A stretch of DNA of 64,000 bases from Clostridiales bacterium (lineage in GTDB: Bacteria > Bacillota > Clostridia > Peptostreptococcales > Anaerovoracaceae). The stretch is taken from contig QXXF01000005.1 of the NCBI GenBank assembly GCA_009911365.1, positions 62,001 through 126,000 of the forward strand. Direction: 5' to 3'. The notes under the pieces are model-generated. The model searched no databases. It saw only the letters and a program-made list of their open reading frames with translations, and was not told the DNA's origin. This document shows positions 1 through 9,970 of this stretch, one piece after another; positions within the stretch are counted from its first letter, which is position 1, and each line of letters starts with the position of its first letter. A program made the position numbers and the translations under genes.

Positions 1-1
1 G

Positions 2-385
2 AAAGCGGAGTTAGAGCGCTTGGCTAATCTGGAGGATGAAATCTACGCAGACTGGAAACAGGGAGTGATTTCCAAAGAGCAATTCTTACGATTGAAACGA
101 AAATCTGAAGGAGATGCCGAGCGGCTGGAAAAACAGATATGGGACATGGAAAAAGAAATAGAGGCCACTCGAAGAGGCGGAGAAAAAGAGTCCAAACTCT
201 GTGAGACGTTTCAAAAGTATCAAAATATCCAGAAGCTAGATCGAGAACTCGTGCAGGATTTAATTGAAAAAGTTGAGATTCATCACGATAAGAGCATTAC
301 CATCTACTTTAAATTTCAAGATGAAACAGATGCGGTAAAAAGCTCGCAGATATCAGTAGATCTACAAAATCAACAAACAATGTAG
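2..385 (+). CDS. Large serine recombinase, C-terminal fragment (cut by window edge)
   Basis: The open frame enters from the left edge; 127 residues are visible. The charged, helical, coiled-coil-like segment with EEQ/EKQ-type heptads, followed by a LDRELVQDLIEKVEIH stretch and a short beta ending (ITIYFKFQD), is typical of the C-terminal end of large serine recombinases of conjugative and phage elements. The catalytic resolvase domain and zinc ribbon would lie upstream, outside the window. These enzymes integrate or excise DNA at short att sites. The gene points towards the truncated oxidoreductase at 427, only 40 bases away, as expected when an integrase gene sits next to its own attachment site. 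Alternative: a transposon-type serine recombinase. The family is fairly sure; the exact element is unknown. Confidence 0.8.
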   Translation, partial: KAELERLANLEDEIYADWKQGVISKEQFLRLKRKSEGDAERLEKQIWDMEKEIEATRRGGEKESKLCETFQKYQNIQKLDRELVQDLIEKVEIHHDKSITIYFKFQDETDAVKSSQISVDLQNQQTM

Positions 386-402
386 TGCTTTCAATACGTG
401 CA

Positions 403-430
403 TAACGACACGACACGACAGGCCCCATGG
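403..430. other. Probable element/chromosome junction (candidate attachment site)
   Basis: Between the recombinase stop (385) and the truncated oxidoreductase frame lies a short repetitive run, CGACACGACACGACA (406-420), followed by GGCCCCATGGG. The change from AT-rich recombinase DNA to GC-richer host coding DNA happens here. Large serine recombinases commonly use short att cores next to their own gene. This is inference from position; the partner site lies outside the window. Confidence 0.4.
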
Positions 431-1254
431 GAAACTGCCTAGCCTACGGAAACGGCTGCTGCATGTGTATCCTGCGCTGCCCGGCTTTCGGCCCCAGGGT
501 CAGCATCACCCAAAAAGCAGGCAAAAGCGACATCATGGGCAGGAGAAAAGATGGTGCGTTCGGCGCTTTCAGCGGCTCCGGGAAGCTAGAGAAAAATTCT
601 CTTTCCCAGGAGATCCGCCAGCGGCTGGACGAATACGGCGTGGCCATTATCCCGGTGCCAAAAGAAGAGATCGTCAGGGAAAAACTGGAACTGAAGGTCT
701 GCCAGCAGTATGCGCTCAACGAATATGCGGAAAACATCATCTTGCTGGATACCGGGTACGCCAAGATCATGACACCGTTTTTTCCGCTGGAAAAACTGCG
801 AAAGGTGCCAGGTTTTGAAAATGCCAGGTACGTGGACCCTTATGCGGGTGGCAAGGGAAATTCCATCCGTTACCTTTCTGTGGCCGAGCGGGACAATTCC
901 ATGAAGGCCGCAGGCATCGAAAATATATTTTGCGGCGGCGAAAAATCAGGCCTTTTCGTTGGCCACACGGAAGCCATTTCCACTGGAAGCCTGGCGGGCC
1001 ACAATGCGGTGCGGTACTTAAAAGGCATGAAACTGTTGGAGCTTCCCATCGGCCTTGCCATTGGCGATCTGATTTCTTTTGCCAACAAAAACCTGGAAAG
1101 CGAAGACGGCCTCATGACCAGGTACACCTTCGCCGGAGCCGAATATTTCAAACGTATGAAAGAAAAGGGGCTTTACTCCACGGATCCCGGAGAGATCAGG
1201 GAGCGGGTAAAGCGATATGGTCTGGAAGACATTTATGGCGAAAAACTGATCTGA
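406..1254 (+). pseudogene. FAD-dependent oxidoreductase (GidA/TrmFO-like), 5' half missing
   Basis: The frame opens right after an in-frame TAA (403-405); the first ATG is at 427, giving 275 residues. The start of the protein already looks internal: a cysteine-rich run (CxxxxxxCCMCILRCP) and then a region ending in FCGGEKSGLFVGHTEA, the conserved C-terminal FAD-binding signature of GidA/TrmFO-like flavoproteins found in Clostridia. The N-terminal dinucleotide-binding GxGxxG motif expected in this family is absent. No Shine-Dalgarno sequence precedes the ATG. The missing part begins exactly where recombinase DNA ends, so the simplest reading is that an element integrated into this gene and the 5' half lies at its far end. 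The C-terminal frame is clean, which suggests recent disruption. Confidence 0.7.
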
Positions 1255-1265
1255 TGCCTGCTGTT

Positions 1266-1306
1266 CCCCGCACTGCGTTCCTTTCTGACAGAGTGCGGTT
1301 TCCTGT
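1266..1306 (+). terminator. Probable intrinsic terminator, convergent genes
   Basis: The arms CCGCACT and AGTGCGG flank a 16-base loop and are followed by TTTCCTGTCT. It lies between the end of the oxidoreductase remnant and the end of the convergent kinase gene. The T-run is interrupted, so strength is uncertain. Confidence 0.5.
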
Positions 1307-1325
1307 CTAAAGGGTGCGGTCGTTT

Positions 1326-2660
1326 CTATGCGCCTGGAACGCTGGCGTGCAGCACCACGGAGCTTTTGAACACGCCGTCAGATTCTTCGAACCAGGCGCT
1401 CCCATCATACTTTTTGGCTAAGGCAGACAGGGAAGAAAGGCCGATTCCCTTTCTGCCATTTTTTGTGGAAATAAACCGGCCGTTTCGTCCTTGCCTTGTT
1501 TTTCCGCAGCTATTGTCAATGGCTGCCGCCAGTTTATTGTCATCTGCCATCAAGCTCACTTGAACCCATTTTTTCCCTGATTCCTGACGCTGGCAACCCT
1601 CCACTGCGTTTTCTAGAATGTTTCCCAGCAATACGCAGACATCGGAGGTTGGAATGAAAAGCTGTTCTGGAAGGCGGGCGTCCACGTTCAGTTCAATGGC
1701 GTAGCGAGCCGCCAGGTTCTCATAATGATTGAGGATCAAGTTGACGGCAGGATTGGCGCAGTAAGAAACGGCTTCCTCCCGGGCTTCTGCGTTCGCGTAT
1801 TCTTTTAAATATGCCATGGCACTAGCATAATCCTGCTTTTCCAAATAACCGGACAGCAGCTGGAGATGATGACGCAGGTCGTGACGCGTCCGCTTTGTGG
1901 TTTCCACCTGTTCTGACAACAGAGAATAATATTGCTCCCGAAACCGCAGCTCCAAATTTTGTTCCCGCAATGCGGCGTTGTCAGCAATGCCCCGCAGCAA
2001 AAGGAAGACTATGAAATAAATGAATGCGCTGCCAAGAGCGATGAGCAGCAGCAGGAACAGGTAGACAGGGTTATTCAGTTCCTCCTGCAGCAAGGTGGCG
2101 ACCACCAAAATCAGAGTAATGAAAACAAGAGGAAGGATGAACAACACCCGCCACTGCCGCATGTCCACAGCATCCATGAGAGACACGAAATAGCGCTTCA
2201 AGATCCTGCTGAGCGGGATGATGACCACCATGGCAAAGACGGCTTCCACCAAATAAAAGAAACGCTCCAAAACAGATGCCTGGGCTTCTGTAAAAGCAAA
2301 AAAAGTATATGACTCAAAAAGACTGATTTGCACAAAGAAACTGATCCCGCGGATAATGGCTCCGAACTGGATGAACAACAGAAAGCAAAAGGACAGCTGT
2401 GCGGCAGGAGCATCCACGGTTTTCAAATAAACCACAAGATCCAGCAGACATACGGCAAAAAACACTGGATCAGAAGTGCCGTCATCAGAAAAAAAGTTGA
2501 AAAACAAAGTTTCCAAAATGAAAAGACCTGACAGCAGCACTAGCAGCCAGAACCTGCGTATCTTCAGACGATCCCAATAAGGCAGGTAGCAGCCAATGGC
2601 ATAAGGGATGATGGATGCCGCGGAAAGCCGCGACATGGAAAAAAAATAAGCTGCGTTCAT
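1326..2660 (-). CDS. GHKL-domain sensor histidine kinase (AgrC-like)
   Basis: 444 residues. The first ~225 residues are very hydrophobic and form about six membrane helices, followed by a short coiled linker. The H-box is degenerate: TRHDLRHHLQ (around residue 260). The N box is ILENAVEGC (around 350) and the G box GRKGIGLSSL (around 405), the layout of the HPK10/AgrC group that senses peptides or envelope signals. The ATGA overlap (2657-2660) with the upstream LytTR regulator shows a translationally coupled two-gene operon, regulator first. No agrB or agrD gene is nearby, so the signal is unknown. It would phosphorylate the partner regulator at the membrane. Confidence 0.88.
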   Translation of the reverse strand: MNAAYFFSMSRLSAASIIPYAIGCYLPYWDRLKIRRFWLLVLLSGLFILETLFFNFFSDDGTSDPVFFAVCLLDLVVYLKTVDAPAAQLSFCFLLFIQFGAIIRGISFFVQISLFESYTFFAFTEAQASVLERFFYLVEAVFAMVVIIPLSRILKRYFVSLMDAVDMRQWRVLFILPLVFITLILVVATLLQEELNNPVYLFLLLLIALGSAFIYFIVFLLLRGIADNAALREQNLELRFREQYYSLLSEQVETTKRTRHDLRHHLQLLSGYLEKQDYASAMAYLKEYANAEAREEAVSYCANPAVNLILNHYENLAARYAIELNVDARLPEQLFIPTSDVCVLLGNILENAVEGCQRQESGKKWVQVSLMADDNKLAAAIDNSCGKTRQGRNGRFISTKNGRKGIGLSSLSALAKKYDGSAWFEESDGVFKSSVVLHASVPGA

Positions 2661-3394
2661 TTCGTCCCCCTGAGCTGACTGGTGAAATAACGATTATATT
2701 GTTCAATGACTTGCGATCTCCCATTGGTACGGATGGGGACGCGGGCGCCGGATGTGAGGACGAAATCTTTCCGCTCCACCTTTTTGATGTGATCCATGTT
2801 TACTAAAAAACTGCGGTGACAGCGTAAAAACGAATCACCAAATCGTTTCAGCAGCAGGTTCAAAGACTGATACGTGGGAACGTCCCCTTGGAACGTATGG
2901 AGCACGATCTGATTTCCAAAAGCCTCTGCGTATAAAATATCCTGAAAGCGCACCAGCAGGGTTTCTCGGCCAGACACGACCTCCAGACAATGCTGGCGAG
3001 CGGTCAGGTTTTCTAAGGGCTTTTTCATGGCAGCCGCCAACTTTTCCTTTGTCACTGGTTTTACAATATAATAGAGTGCGTCCACCTCATAACTTTCCAC
3101 TGCGAAATCTCGGCTCATGGTGGTGAAAATAATGGGCACGTCAAATCCCAGCTGACGGATATGGTGGGCCAATTCCATGCCGCTCGCATCTTCTAGGAAA
3201 ATGTCTAAAAACAGTAGAGAAAAGCGGTATTCGGCCAGAGCTTCCAGAAGTTGTTCGCTATTTGAAAAGACAGACACCGCAAAAGAGAGGCCGCAGTGGG
3301 TGAAAGAGTCTTTCAGTAATCCCTCCAGTGCCTGTTGGTCCGTAGAGTCATCCTCGCAAATGGCGATTTTTATCAGTGTGTCATTCTGTTTCAT
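2657..3394 (-). CDS. LytTR-family response regulator
   Basis: 245 residues with an N-terminal receiver domain (acidic pocket CEDD near residue 15, phospho-acceptor in LLFLDIFLED near 61, and a later KPV motif) and a C-terminal LytTR DNA-binding domain (residues about 140-240, with LRCHRSFLVNMDHI). It is the first gene of the operon with the GHKL kinase. Upstream, on the opposite strand, two direct repeats CACGATTARACC at 3452 and 3472 are spaced 20 bases apart, the arrangement expected of LytTR binding sites. They lie just ahead of a promoter lacking a good -35 box, so this regulator probably activates the rightward transcript and perhaps its own. Confidence 0.88.
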   Translation of the reverse strand: MKQNDTLIKIAICEDDSTDQQALEGLLKDSFTHCGLSFAVSVFSNSEQLLEALAEYRFSLLFLDIFLEDASGMELAHHIRQLGFDVPIIFTTMSRDFAVESYEVDALYYIVKPVTKEKLAAAMKKPLENLTARQHCLEVVSGRETLLVRFQDILYAEAFGNQIVLHTFQGDVPTYQSLNLLLKRFGDSFLRCHRSFLVNMDHIKKVERKDFVLTSGARVPIRTNGRSQVIEQYNRYFTSQLRGTK

Positions 3395-3451
3395 GATGAC
3401 ATTTTATCACAGATAAAAACAAGGGAGCAATAAGATTTTTTCCGGGCAGAC

Positions 3452-3483
3452 CACGATTAAACCTGCTTTTTCACGATTAGACC
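3452..3483 (+). promoter_or_regulatory. Direct-repeat operator, likely LytTR binding site
   Basis: CACGATTAAACC (3452-3463) and CACGATTAGACC (3472-3483) are 12-base direct repeats differing at one position. Their 20-base period is about two helical turns. They end 7 bases before the place of a missing -35 box, which suits an activator site for the adjacent LytTR regulator. Confidence 0.6.
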
Positions 3484-3513
3484 GAATGCCGGGCTAGCGA
3501 GGAAAAAAGTTGT

Positions 3514-3519
3514 TATAAT
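3514..3519 (+). promoter_or_regulatory. -10 box of an activator-dependent promoter
   Basis: A perfect TATAAT at 3514-3519. The -35 position (3491-3496, GGGCTA) does not match the consensus. With the direct repeats immediately upstream, this suggests a sigma-A promoter that needs the LytTR regulator. Transcription would run into the small gene at 3576. Confidence 0.55.
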
Positions 3520-3575
3520 AAGCAGAAAAGAACATTGGACATGATGGAGGGACATGAAGGACGAAAAGCGGGCAG

Positions 3576-3818
3576 GTGGATCAGTATGACGTGATTTGTA
3601 ATAATCCGGGGAGGGGGCAGTACTTGATTACCGGAAAAACGAATCAGCATCACATCACGGTCAAAGGCGGGACTGCAGACACACCGATCCAAGTGGGATT
3701 ACAGGGGGGTGACATGGATTTGAGCGGGAAAATCCGGCCCCTCTTCATCTATCTAGGAACAACAGCCTGGCTGGAGTTTCAACCATGGCCGCCTTTGATG
3801 AGCACAGTGCTCCCTTGA
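3576..3818 (+). CDS. Unrecognised small ORF, probably truncated
   Basis: 80 codons from a GTG. The first ~58 residues ([15 protein letters not shown], then [15 protein letters not shown]) look like real protein, with balanced composition and glycine turns. The last ~15 codons run antisense through the end of the decayed AAA-ATPase-like gene, so the native C-terminus appears lost. There is no strong ribosome-binding site for the GTG. It follows the LytTR-controlled promoter and may be what remains of that system's target. I do not recognise a family; it could also be non-coding. Confidence 0.3.
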   Translation: MDQYDVICNNPGRGQYLITGKTNQHHITVKGGTADTPIQVGLQGGDMDLSGKIRPLFIYLGTTAWLEFQPWPPLMSTVLP

Positions 3819-5003
3819 AAAGCAAAACCGTATTTGCGTATTTCCTTCGCTGAAACGCCCTTGGCTCGCAATGCGGCAGCGTATTTCTTTTCCTCAATCT
3901 GAGTCAAGGCCGCCTGTGCGGTTTTTTCCAAATCTTTTTCCTTCTTTGGCTGAAAGACTTTAAACTCCATGATCATAGCGTCGTCCCCCCGCTTTCAGCG
4001 GTTCCAGCATCACGTCATATCTGCCGAACCCGCTTTCCCGGTTGGATGTCAGAACGTATCTGCCTGAGAACTCCACTATCAGACCCAGGACAAAGCCATG
4101 GTAGAAGCGTTCCGGTTCGGATTTTGACGGCTTCTTTCCCGTGTCAAAGCTGCTGAATGTAGCCAAAGCCACGTCATTCATGTATTCATTCATGGCTTCC
4201 AGATCATCGGCAAGCAGCGCTTGGAGGAAGTCACCATATTTGTCTCCCAAATCCTTAAACTAACCTCGCACCATGGACTCGAACATTTCCTTCACTTCTC
4301 GGTTTGTCAAGGCTAAGGCATGGATTTTGCAGTCTGTATCAGGAGACTCTCTCTGGCCCGTGACTTTCAAGTATCCGCTGGCCAAAAGCAGGCTCCAGAC
4401 AGCCTTTTTCTTTTGGGGCAGTTCGCTATACACCAGCTGTTCATCGATCTCCATTTCCAAGCTCCCACCTCGCAGCAGCGTCTCGAACTCTAGATTCACC
4501 GATTTGCTGCCCTCCCGAATCAGCTTGTTCACCAAAGCATTGGAACTGGAATTGGCCCAATAAGCATTTGTTTTCGTTTTGTCCAGGAAATGAATGATGG
4601 ACCAAGGGTTATAAATGTCAGTCTTGCCACCAAAGGTGAAGCTAAAGCAATCTTCATATTTGCCCAAAGTGGTAGTCACCACTTCCAGGTTATTCAAGCC
4701 AGAAAAGATGGATTCCCTGCTAACCCTGGTGATGCCGGTCATGAGAGCCCGCTCCAAATAGGGATTTGTCTTGAAGGTGGCGTTGAACAAACCTCTGATA
4801 TAGGCCGCCATGTCGTCCCAATAGCTGCTGACGTAAGCTTCCTGCATAGGCGTGTCGTACTCGTCTAGCAAGATGATGGTCTTTTTACCATAGTAGAGGG
4901 ACAAGTAGTTTGACAAGGCCCGCAGAGAAAAAGCGGCTTCGTTGTCCCCCCCCATGTTGGCGGACACACTTTGAAATTCGTTCTTTAATGTCTGCGAAGC
5001 TAG
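3779..5003 (-). pseudogene. AAA-ATPase-like / PD-(D/E)XK nuclease family protein, decayed
   Basis: Translated pieces align throughout with the intact 572-residue protein at 39395-41113, for example LLDEYDTPMQ, TGITRVSRES and MEFKVF. At least four lesions are visible. The N-terminal third with the Walker A loop is absent, homology starting near 5003. About 29 codons are deleted in frame near 4635. The tryptophan of a MVRDW-type stretch is replaced by TAG (4260-4262). One base is inserted in a run of six C at 3985-3990, ahead of the catalytic MEFKV strand. The left boundary butts into the AraC-type gene on the same strand. The family is common in Clostridia and Bacteroidetes as repeated copies of unclear role. 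This copy cannot make a working protein. Confidence 0.85.
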
Positions 5004-6697
5004 TGGAGTGAGTGTAGGAAACATTAGGAAAGCAGCTGTGCCTGATGGTATGAAGTAGCGTGTCCGGCACGGGATCTGGAGCCCCGAGAGAGTGCCACAT
5101 GCTTTCCTCCGTATCGCTGTTGAGGGCCATGGAATAGGTGAGGATGGAATAATTGCACACGATATCTTCGAGATGGAGAAAAAGTTCCTTTCGAGACTGC
5201 TCATCATTAAAACAAAGAATACAAATCTCACGGTTTTCCATGGTAATCAGGCAGCAGTCATTAGAAAAAACGACCGAATCTTTGAGCTGATGCAGCAGGC
5301 AATACAAATAATACCAGCTGGTGCGAAACCCATTGTCCGTGTACATGGCGTTAGGTGCGTTGATGACCGCACCGCGGCAGCATCCCTCATTTTCTTTATC
5401 TGCGGCTCCTATGATTTTGGAAATCATTTCATAACATCCGGGCCAATGGTCAACTGCGGCGCGGGCGTTTGTGTCATCCACAGAAAACAGAACCCCGTTT
5501 TGATCAGCGATTTGCTGGATCTCGCTAGTGAATCGCCAGGAACCATAACTGTGATAAAGCGGCAAAAAGTCATCTCTATTGGCATGCATGCTCCTAAATC
5601 TCATGCTTTTGATAATATCCTCCGTAAAATCAGGACGCATCAAAGAACGGGGTGTCAAATCAAGCTGGTAAAGGGATTCCGGGGGCCGGCACGGCAGCGG
5701 TGGTGCGGTCAGTTTCACATGCGCTGAGATTTTTTCGACGCCTTGGGGCAACAGCTGATCCGGGTAATATTTTCTCTGATAAGAAAGAAACGCTGTCTTT
5801 TCTTCTGCTTCAGAGAGCCTTGTGATGTCAGGGTGCGTCTTTTGCAGCGTCCTTTGAGAATATTTTTTTCGATAACTACTGAGCGAAGTTTTCGCATGTG
5901 TGGCAAAGGCCTTTCGGAAATAAGCTGGGGAAGAAAATCCGCATTCAGCGGAAATTTCCTCAATGGATCGCTGTGTGCCCAGAAGGGAATAGAGCGCAGT
6001 GTTGAGGCGGACCGCGTTTAACAGGTCCTGAAAACTGATTCCAAGCGACTTTTTAAAAAGGTGAGAAAGATAATACTTGCTCAGATAAAAGGTTTCAGCA
6101 ACGCTTGAGAGGGTCAGTTTTTCTTTTTGATGCTCCTGAATATACTCCAATACCTGCTCTGTCCGGGTGATTTGAGAAAGGGGCAGCCGCTGCGGATAGT
6201 TGTGGAGAACGTGATCTTCGTAGTAGTGCCACTGAAAATTGTTCATCATATAGGCGTAACACTCCATAGCTAGGTCGGAAGGTGTTTGCTGCGTGCTTTC
6301 CGGTAAATAATGGGCGCGGGCCATTTTGACCAGATTGTCCCGGAGATCCGCGATGATCTGCGGTGAGTTGAATTTGTCAAAGCTAGCGATGCTCAGCACA
6401 GAGAAATCAGGAACATGATAAAGAGCGGCCATTTTTGACATATGAAAATAGACGCTCATGACCTGACATGGTTCATCCCCGTTCCGCTCGATGTTGTGGA
6501 CCGCAGTGCCGTTGATAAAAGAGAAATTCGTTTTCAGAAGCAGCTTCGATGGTATAAAAAGCAGTGTGCAATGTGGCTGTCCCTGAGAGGATGAAAATCA
6601 GCTCCGGCTCTTCATGATAATGCATCGGGTATTCATTTACATTATATATTGATATGGACACCAGATCGTCTGAATTAAATTTTATTTCTTCTTTCAC
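5004..6697 (-). pseudogene. AraC-family transcriptional regulator, frameshifted and 3'-truncated
   Basis: The first 60 or so codons (from 6697) encode a cupin-type sensing domain (MHYHEEPELIFILSG). The frame breaks near 6522, where a one-base shift restores NGTAVHNIERNGDEPCQVMS leading into the long downstream frame. That frame holds the AraC helix-turn-helix pair (YLSHLFKKSLGISFQDLL and IEEISAECGFSSPAYFRKAF), then a large C-terminal region resembling the beta-xylosidase-type domain seen in big Clostridial AraC regulators. Near 5003 it runs into the neighbouring decayed gene in a different frame, so the true C-terminus is missing. It is divergent from the amidohydrolase at 6915, its likely former target. 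The single indel could be a sequence error; the 3' truncation cannot. Confidence 0.8.
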
Positions 6698-6914
6698 AAT
6701 ATATCTCCTTATTTCCCTGAATTACCTTTAAAATTATAACAAAAACGATCAAATATTGCTATTAATAGAAATATGAAAAGAGCAATAAAAACCATTTCTA
6801 CATGAGAAAACGGCAACATTCAAACTGGAATTATCTGAAAATTGAAATATACTAATAATTGATCAGTCAATGATCAGAAAGTAATGATTTCACAGAATAC
6901 AAAGGAGGATGAAC
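6698..6914. promoter_or_regulatory. Divergent intergenic region with paired TGATCA sites
   Basis: AT-rich control region between the AraC-type regulator and the amidohydrolase. Two TGATCA palindromes (6860-6865 and 6871-6876) sit 11 bases apart, a plausible operator for the AraC protein. No well-formed -35/-10 pair stands out. A strong AAGGAGG lies at 6902-6908. Confidence 0.4.
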
Positions 6915-8632
6915 ATGACCATATATGCGGATGAAATTTTATATAACGGGCAGATCATTACCATGAATGACAAGAAGGAAATTTGCGAAGCAATGGCAAT
7001 CAAAGCCGATAAAGTCCTCTGTATCGGATCCTTATCCCAGGTGGCGCAGTTTCAGTCTGAACAAACGGTCATGAAGGATCTGAGAGGAAAGTCCCTTTTA
7101 CCAGGGCTGGGTGACGCGCATGTTCATGCGTCCAGTACCTGCGAGTTGCTTTTTAGTTTTGATCTTTATGATATTGGGCTGCCTTACGATACAAAACCGG
7201 AAAACGCGATGGGGCGGTATTTGGAGATTGTTTCAGACAACATGGAAAAACAGCGTAACGCAGGGGTCCTCAGAGGGACGGGGTGGGATCCAGCTTATTT
7301 TATGAAAGATATCCTGACCATGCCCACTGCGGCGGATATCGATGGGGTCTGCGCCGATCTGCCTGTGATCCTCAGGTCCTACGATCATCATTATGTGTGG
7401 GTGAACAGCAAAGTCCTGGAGGATTCGGGCATCACAAAGGAAACGCCAACGCCGAGAAACGGAATCATCTGGCGGGACCAGGAGGGAAATCCCACAGGCC
7501 TTTTTCAGGAAACAACGGCTATTGATCTCCTGTTAGGCAGCGTGCCTTACGGCGACTATTCAGTAAAAGAATATGAGAGCGGTATCCAGCATTACCAAAG
7601 CGCGTTCGGCAGCGTTTATGGAACGACAATGATTTTCGACGCGCTGGCTACTGAAAACGCTATCGCCGCGTATCGGAACTTGGCAAAAAACGGTGAATTG
7701 ATCATGCGCATGGATACCGTGTACGCTACAGATCCTACAAAGCCAGTTTCGCAGATAGATGAGATCCTGAAAAACGTGGGACAGGACAATGTTGGTGATC
7801 TGTTCAGGCGAGAGGTGGTAAAGATCTTTGTCGATGGGACCGGACTTTCTATTTATATGGATGAGCCTTACGAGGCGGGATATCTGAAACAGATGGGAAT
7901 GGAGAACGATTACAGAGGCTATCCCCAGTGGACCCTGGAAGAACTTCAGGAGATGGTCATCAAGGTAAACAGCGCTGGAATGGCAGTTCATGTCCACTGC
8001 ATGGGGGACGGGGCAACGAGAATGATGCTGGATGTGTTTGAATATGCCAGGGAAAAGGGCGTTCCTGTGGAAGCCATGCGCAACACCATCGCCCACTTCA
8101 TGGCTGTGCGGGAAGAAGATCAGAGGCGCATGACCAAGCTGGGGATCATCGCCAATGTGCAGCCCATCTGGGGCTGTTATTACAGCATGACGGAAACCAT
8201 TGTCACCGAAATGCTGGGGACAGGCGGGCGAGAGGACAGTATCCTCTGGGGAGTTTTAAAGCGGCTGGCGCAAGAATGGCCGCTGGCACGGATTTCCCAG
8301 TCATCTTACCGCCCAGTCCATTTGCCGGATTCAAGGTGGGGGTGACCAGGACGGTTCCTCATGATCATCCAGAATATGAACAATACAAAGACGTGCCCAT
8401 GGGTCCCAAAGAAAATCCTTTGAGCGAAGCGGTGTCCCTGGAAGACATGATCGAAATGTATACTCGCAGGGCCGCGTATCAGATGTTTTTCGATGATGTG
8501 GCAGGGTGCCTAGAAGCAGGAAAATCAGCGGATTTCGTCATACTAAATGAAACCATTACACAAACAGAAGCCGAGTTCCTAGACCGTATTCAGGCGGAAA
8601 GCGTTTATTTCAAAGGCCATAAAATCGTTTAA
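6915..8632 (+). pseudogene. Amidohydrolase family protein (YtcJ-like), one-base frameshift
   Basis: The start at 6915 is chosen because the AGGAGG box ends 6 bases earlier; the ATG at 6909 touches it. The protein opens with the amidohydrolase fold and the metal site GDAHVHA near residue 72, followed by a long alpha/beta region including AVHVHCMGDGAT and NTIAHF. The frame breaks in TGGGGAG near 8247-8252: one extra G would give WGSFKAAGARMAAGTDFPV, which continues in another frame to a normal end (GKSADFVILN) at 8632. Together about 573 codons match the usual 530-580 residues of COG1574 metal-dependent hydrolases, whose substrates are mostly unknown. The MFS gene follows by 36 bases, an apparent uptake-and-hydrolysis operon. 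Confidence 0.85.
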
Positions 8633-8668
8633 CGCATACATATTTTTACTGGTAAGGAGGTAAAATCA

Positions 8669-9951
8669 ATGAAGAGTTTCAGTTTAAAAGATGAAAATGG
8701 AAAAATTTATTATGGATGGTGGGTGGTGCTGGCGGCGGCGCTCATCTGCGGTCTGGTTTACAGCGGGATCGTTTCGGTAACAGGGGTGTTTCTAATCCCA
8801 GTCACCACGGACCTGGGCTTGCGGATCGGAAATTATTCTCTGTATTTAACGATTATGTCGCTGACCAACATTGTGACTCTGCTGTTTGTTTCCAGAGCTT
8901 TGACTGCGAAAAATATCAAGAAGATCATGGCTGTTGCCGCGGCCGCGGGCATTATTTCGTTCATAGGTTTCTCCATGGCCAAATCTTTGATGTGGTTCTA
9001 CTTGTTCGCCATTCCGCAGGGGTTCTGCTTCGGTGCGTTTACTATGACTCCTTGCCAAATCCTGGTTTCTAACTGGTTTGGAGATAAGACGAGAGGAAAA
9101 GCTATGAGTTTCTTTCTCACAGGCATGTCCCTGGTCACAGTTGTTCTTATGAATGTATTGAACAGACGGGCTGGAGGAGCGGCTACATCGCCCTGGCGGT
9201 CTGTGTGGCCGTCTGCCTGCTGATCGCTCTGAAACTAGTGGTATGGAGCCCAGCGGACAAAGGAGTCAGGCGCTTGGGCGATCCGGACGCAGTAGAACTG
9301 AAAGCCATGAGCATGGCGGAAATCCCAGGAATCACCTTTGGCGCGGCCTTGAAAAGGTCTATCACATGGATCGCCTTTATTTCCTGTTCGCTGGCTGTGA
9401 TCGTCTCTAGCTCGATTTTGCAGCACGGCATTCCTACAATGGTCATGGCAGGTCAGGATCAGACGGCGGCAACAGCCATTGTTTCCGCAATGTCTATTGT
9501 AATGATGTTCACCGGCCCGATTGTCGGCATTGTATGCGACAAGTGGAATTTGAGTATTGCGGCGGTTGGAACTAGTTTGTTCTTCGCAGCTTCCACAGTG
9601 GGTCTGGCTCTGATGGGCACTGGTTCCATAGGCATGGTGCTCTATGTGGGCGGCTATATCTTTGGCGTTCCGGCCATCAATATCATTTCACCGCTGATGA
9701 TGGGACATATGTATGGTGAAAAAGATCTGGGAAAATTGATCGGATACGCAAATGTGTTCATTGGTATCGGCGGAGCGATTGGAGCCTCTGCGGTGGGAAT
9801 GTTGTATCAGGCTTATGGTTCGTACGGCACGCCATGGCTCTATATGTCCGTCATCCTGGTGCTGGTAGCGATAATATGCGGAATTTGCACCAGCAAGAAG
9901 AGAAAATTCGGGCCGGAAACGGCAGACGCGGCACAGAAAAAGCAGGTATAG
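8669..9951 (+). pseudogene. MFS transporter, frameshifted
   Basis: A good AAGGAGG precedes the ATG. The first part (to about 9160) encodes a short cytoplasmic start, IYYGWWVV and five to six membrane helices of an OFA-type/oxalate-formate-like MFS permease. After MNVL, a one-base shift near 9163 restores QTGWRSGYIALAVCVAV, and the second half continues with six more helices to 9951 in another frame. Restored length is about 427 residues, normal for a 12-helix MFS protein. It forms an operon with the amidohydrolase and probably imported its substrate. The lesion is a single indel, so it could be a recent mutation or a sequencing error. Confidence 0.85.
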
Positions 9952-9970
9952 CGATTTCGTTGTATGCGAT

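Noticed and set aside
465-818. Overlapping frames in the oxidoreductase remnant
   Set aside because: Arginine/proline-rich shadow frames of the GC-rich gene without start signals.
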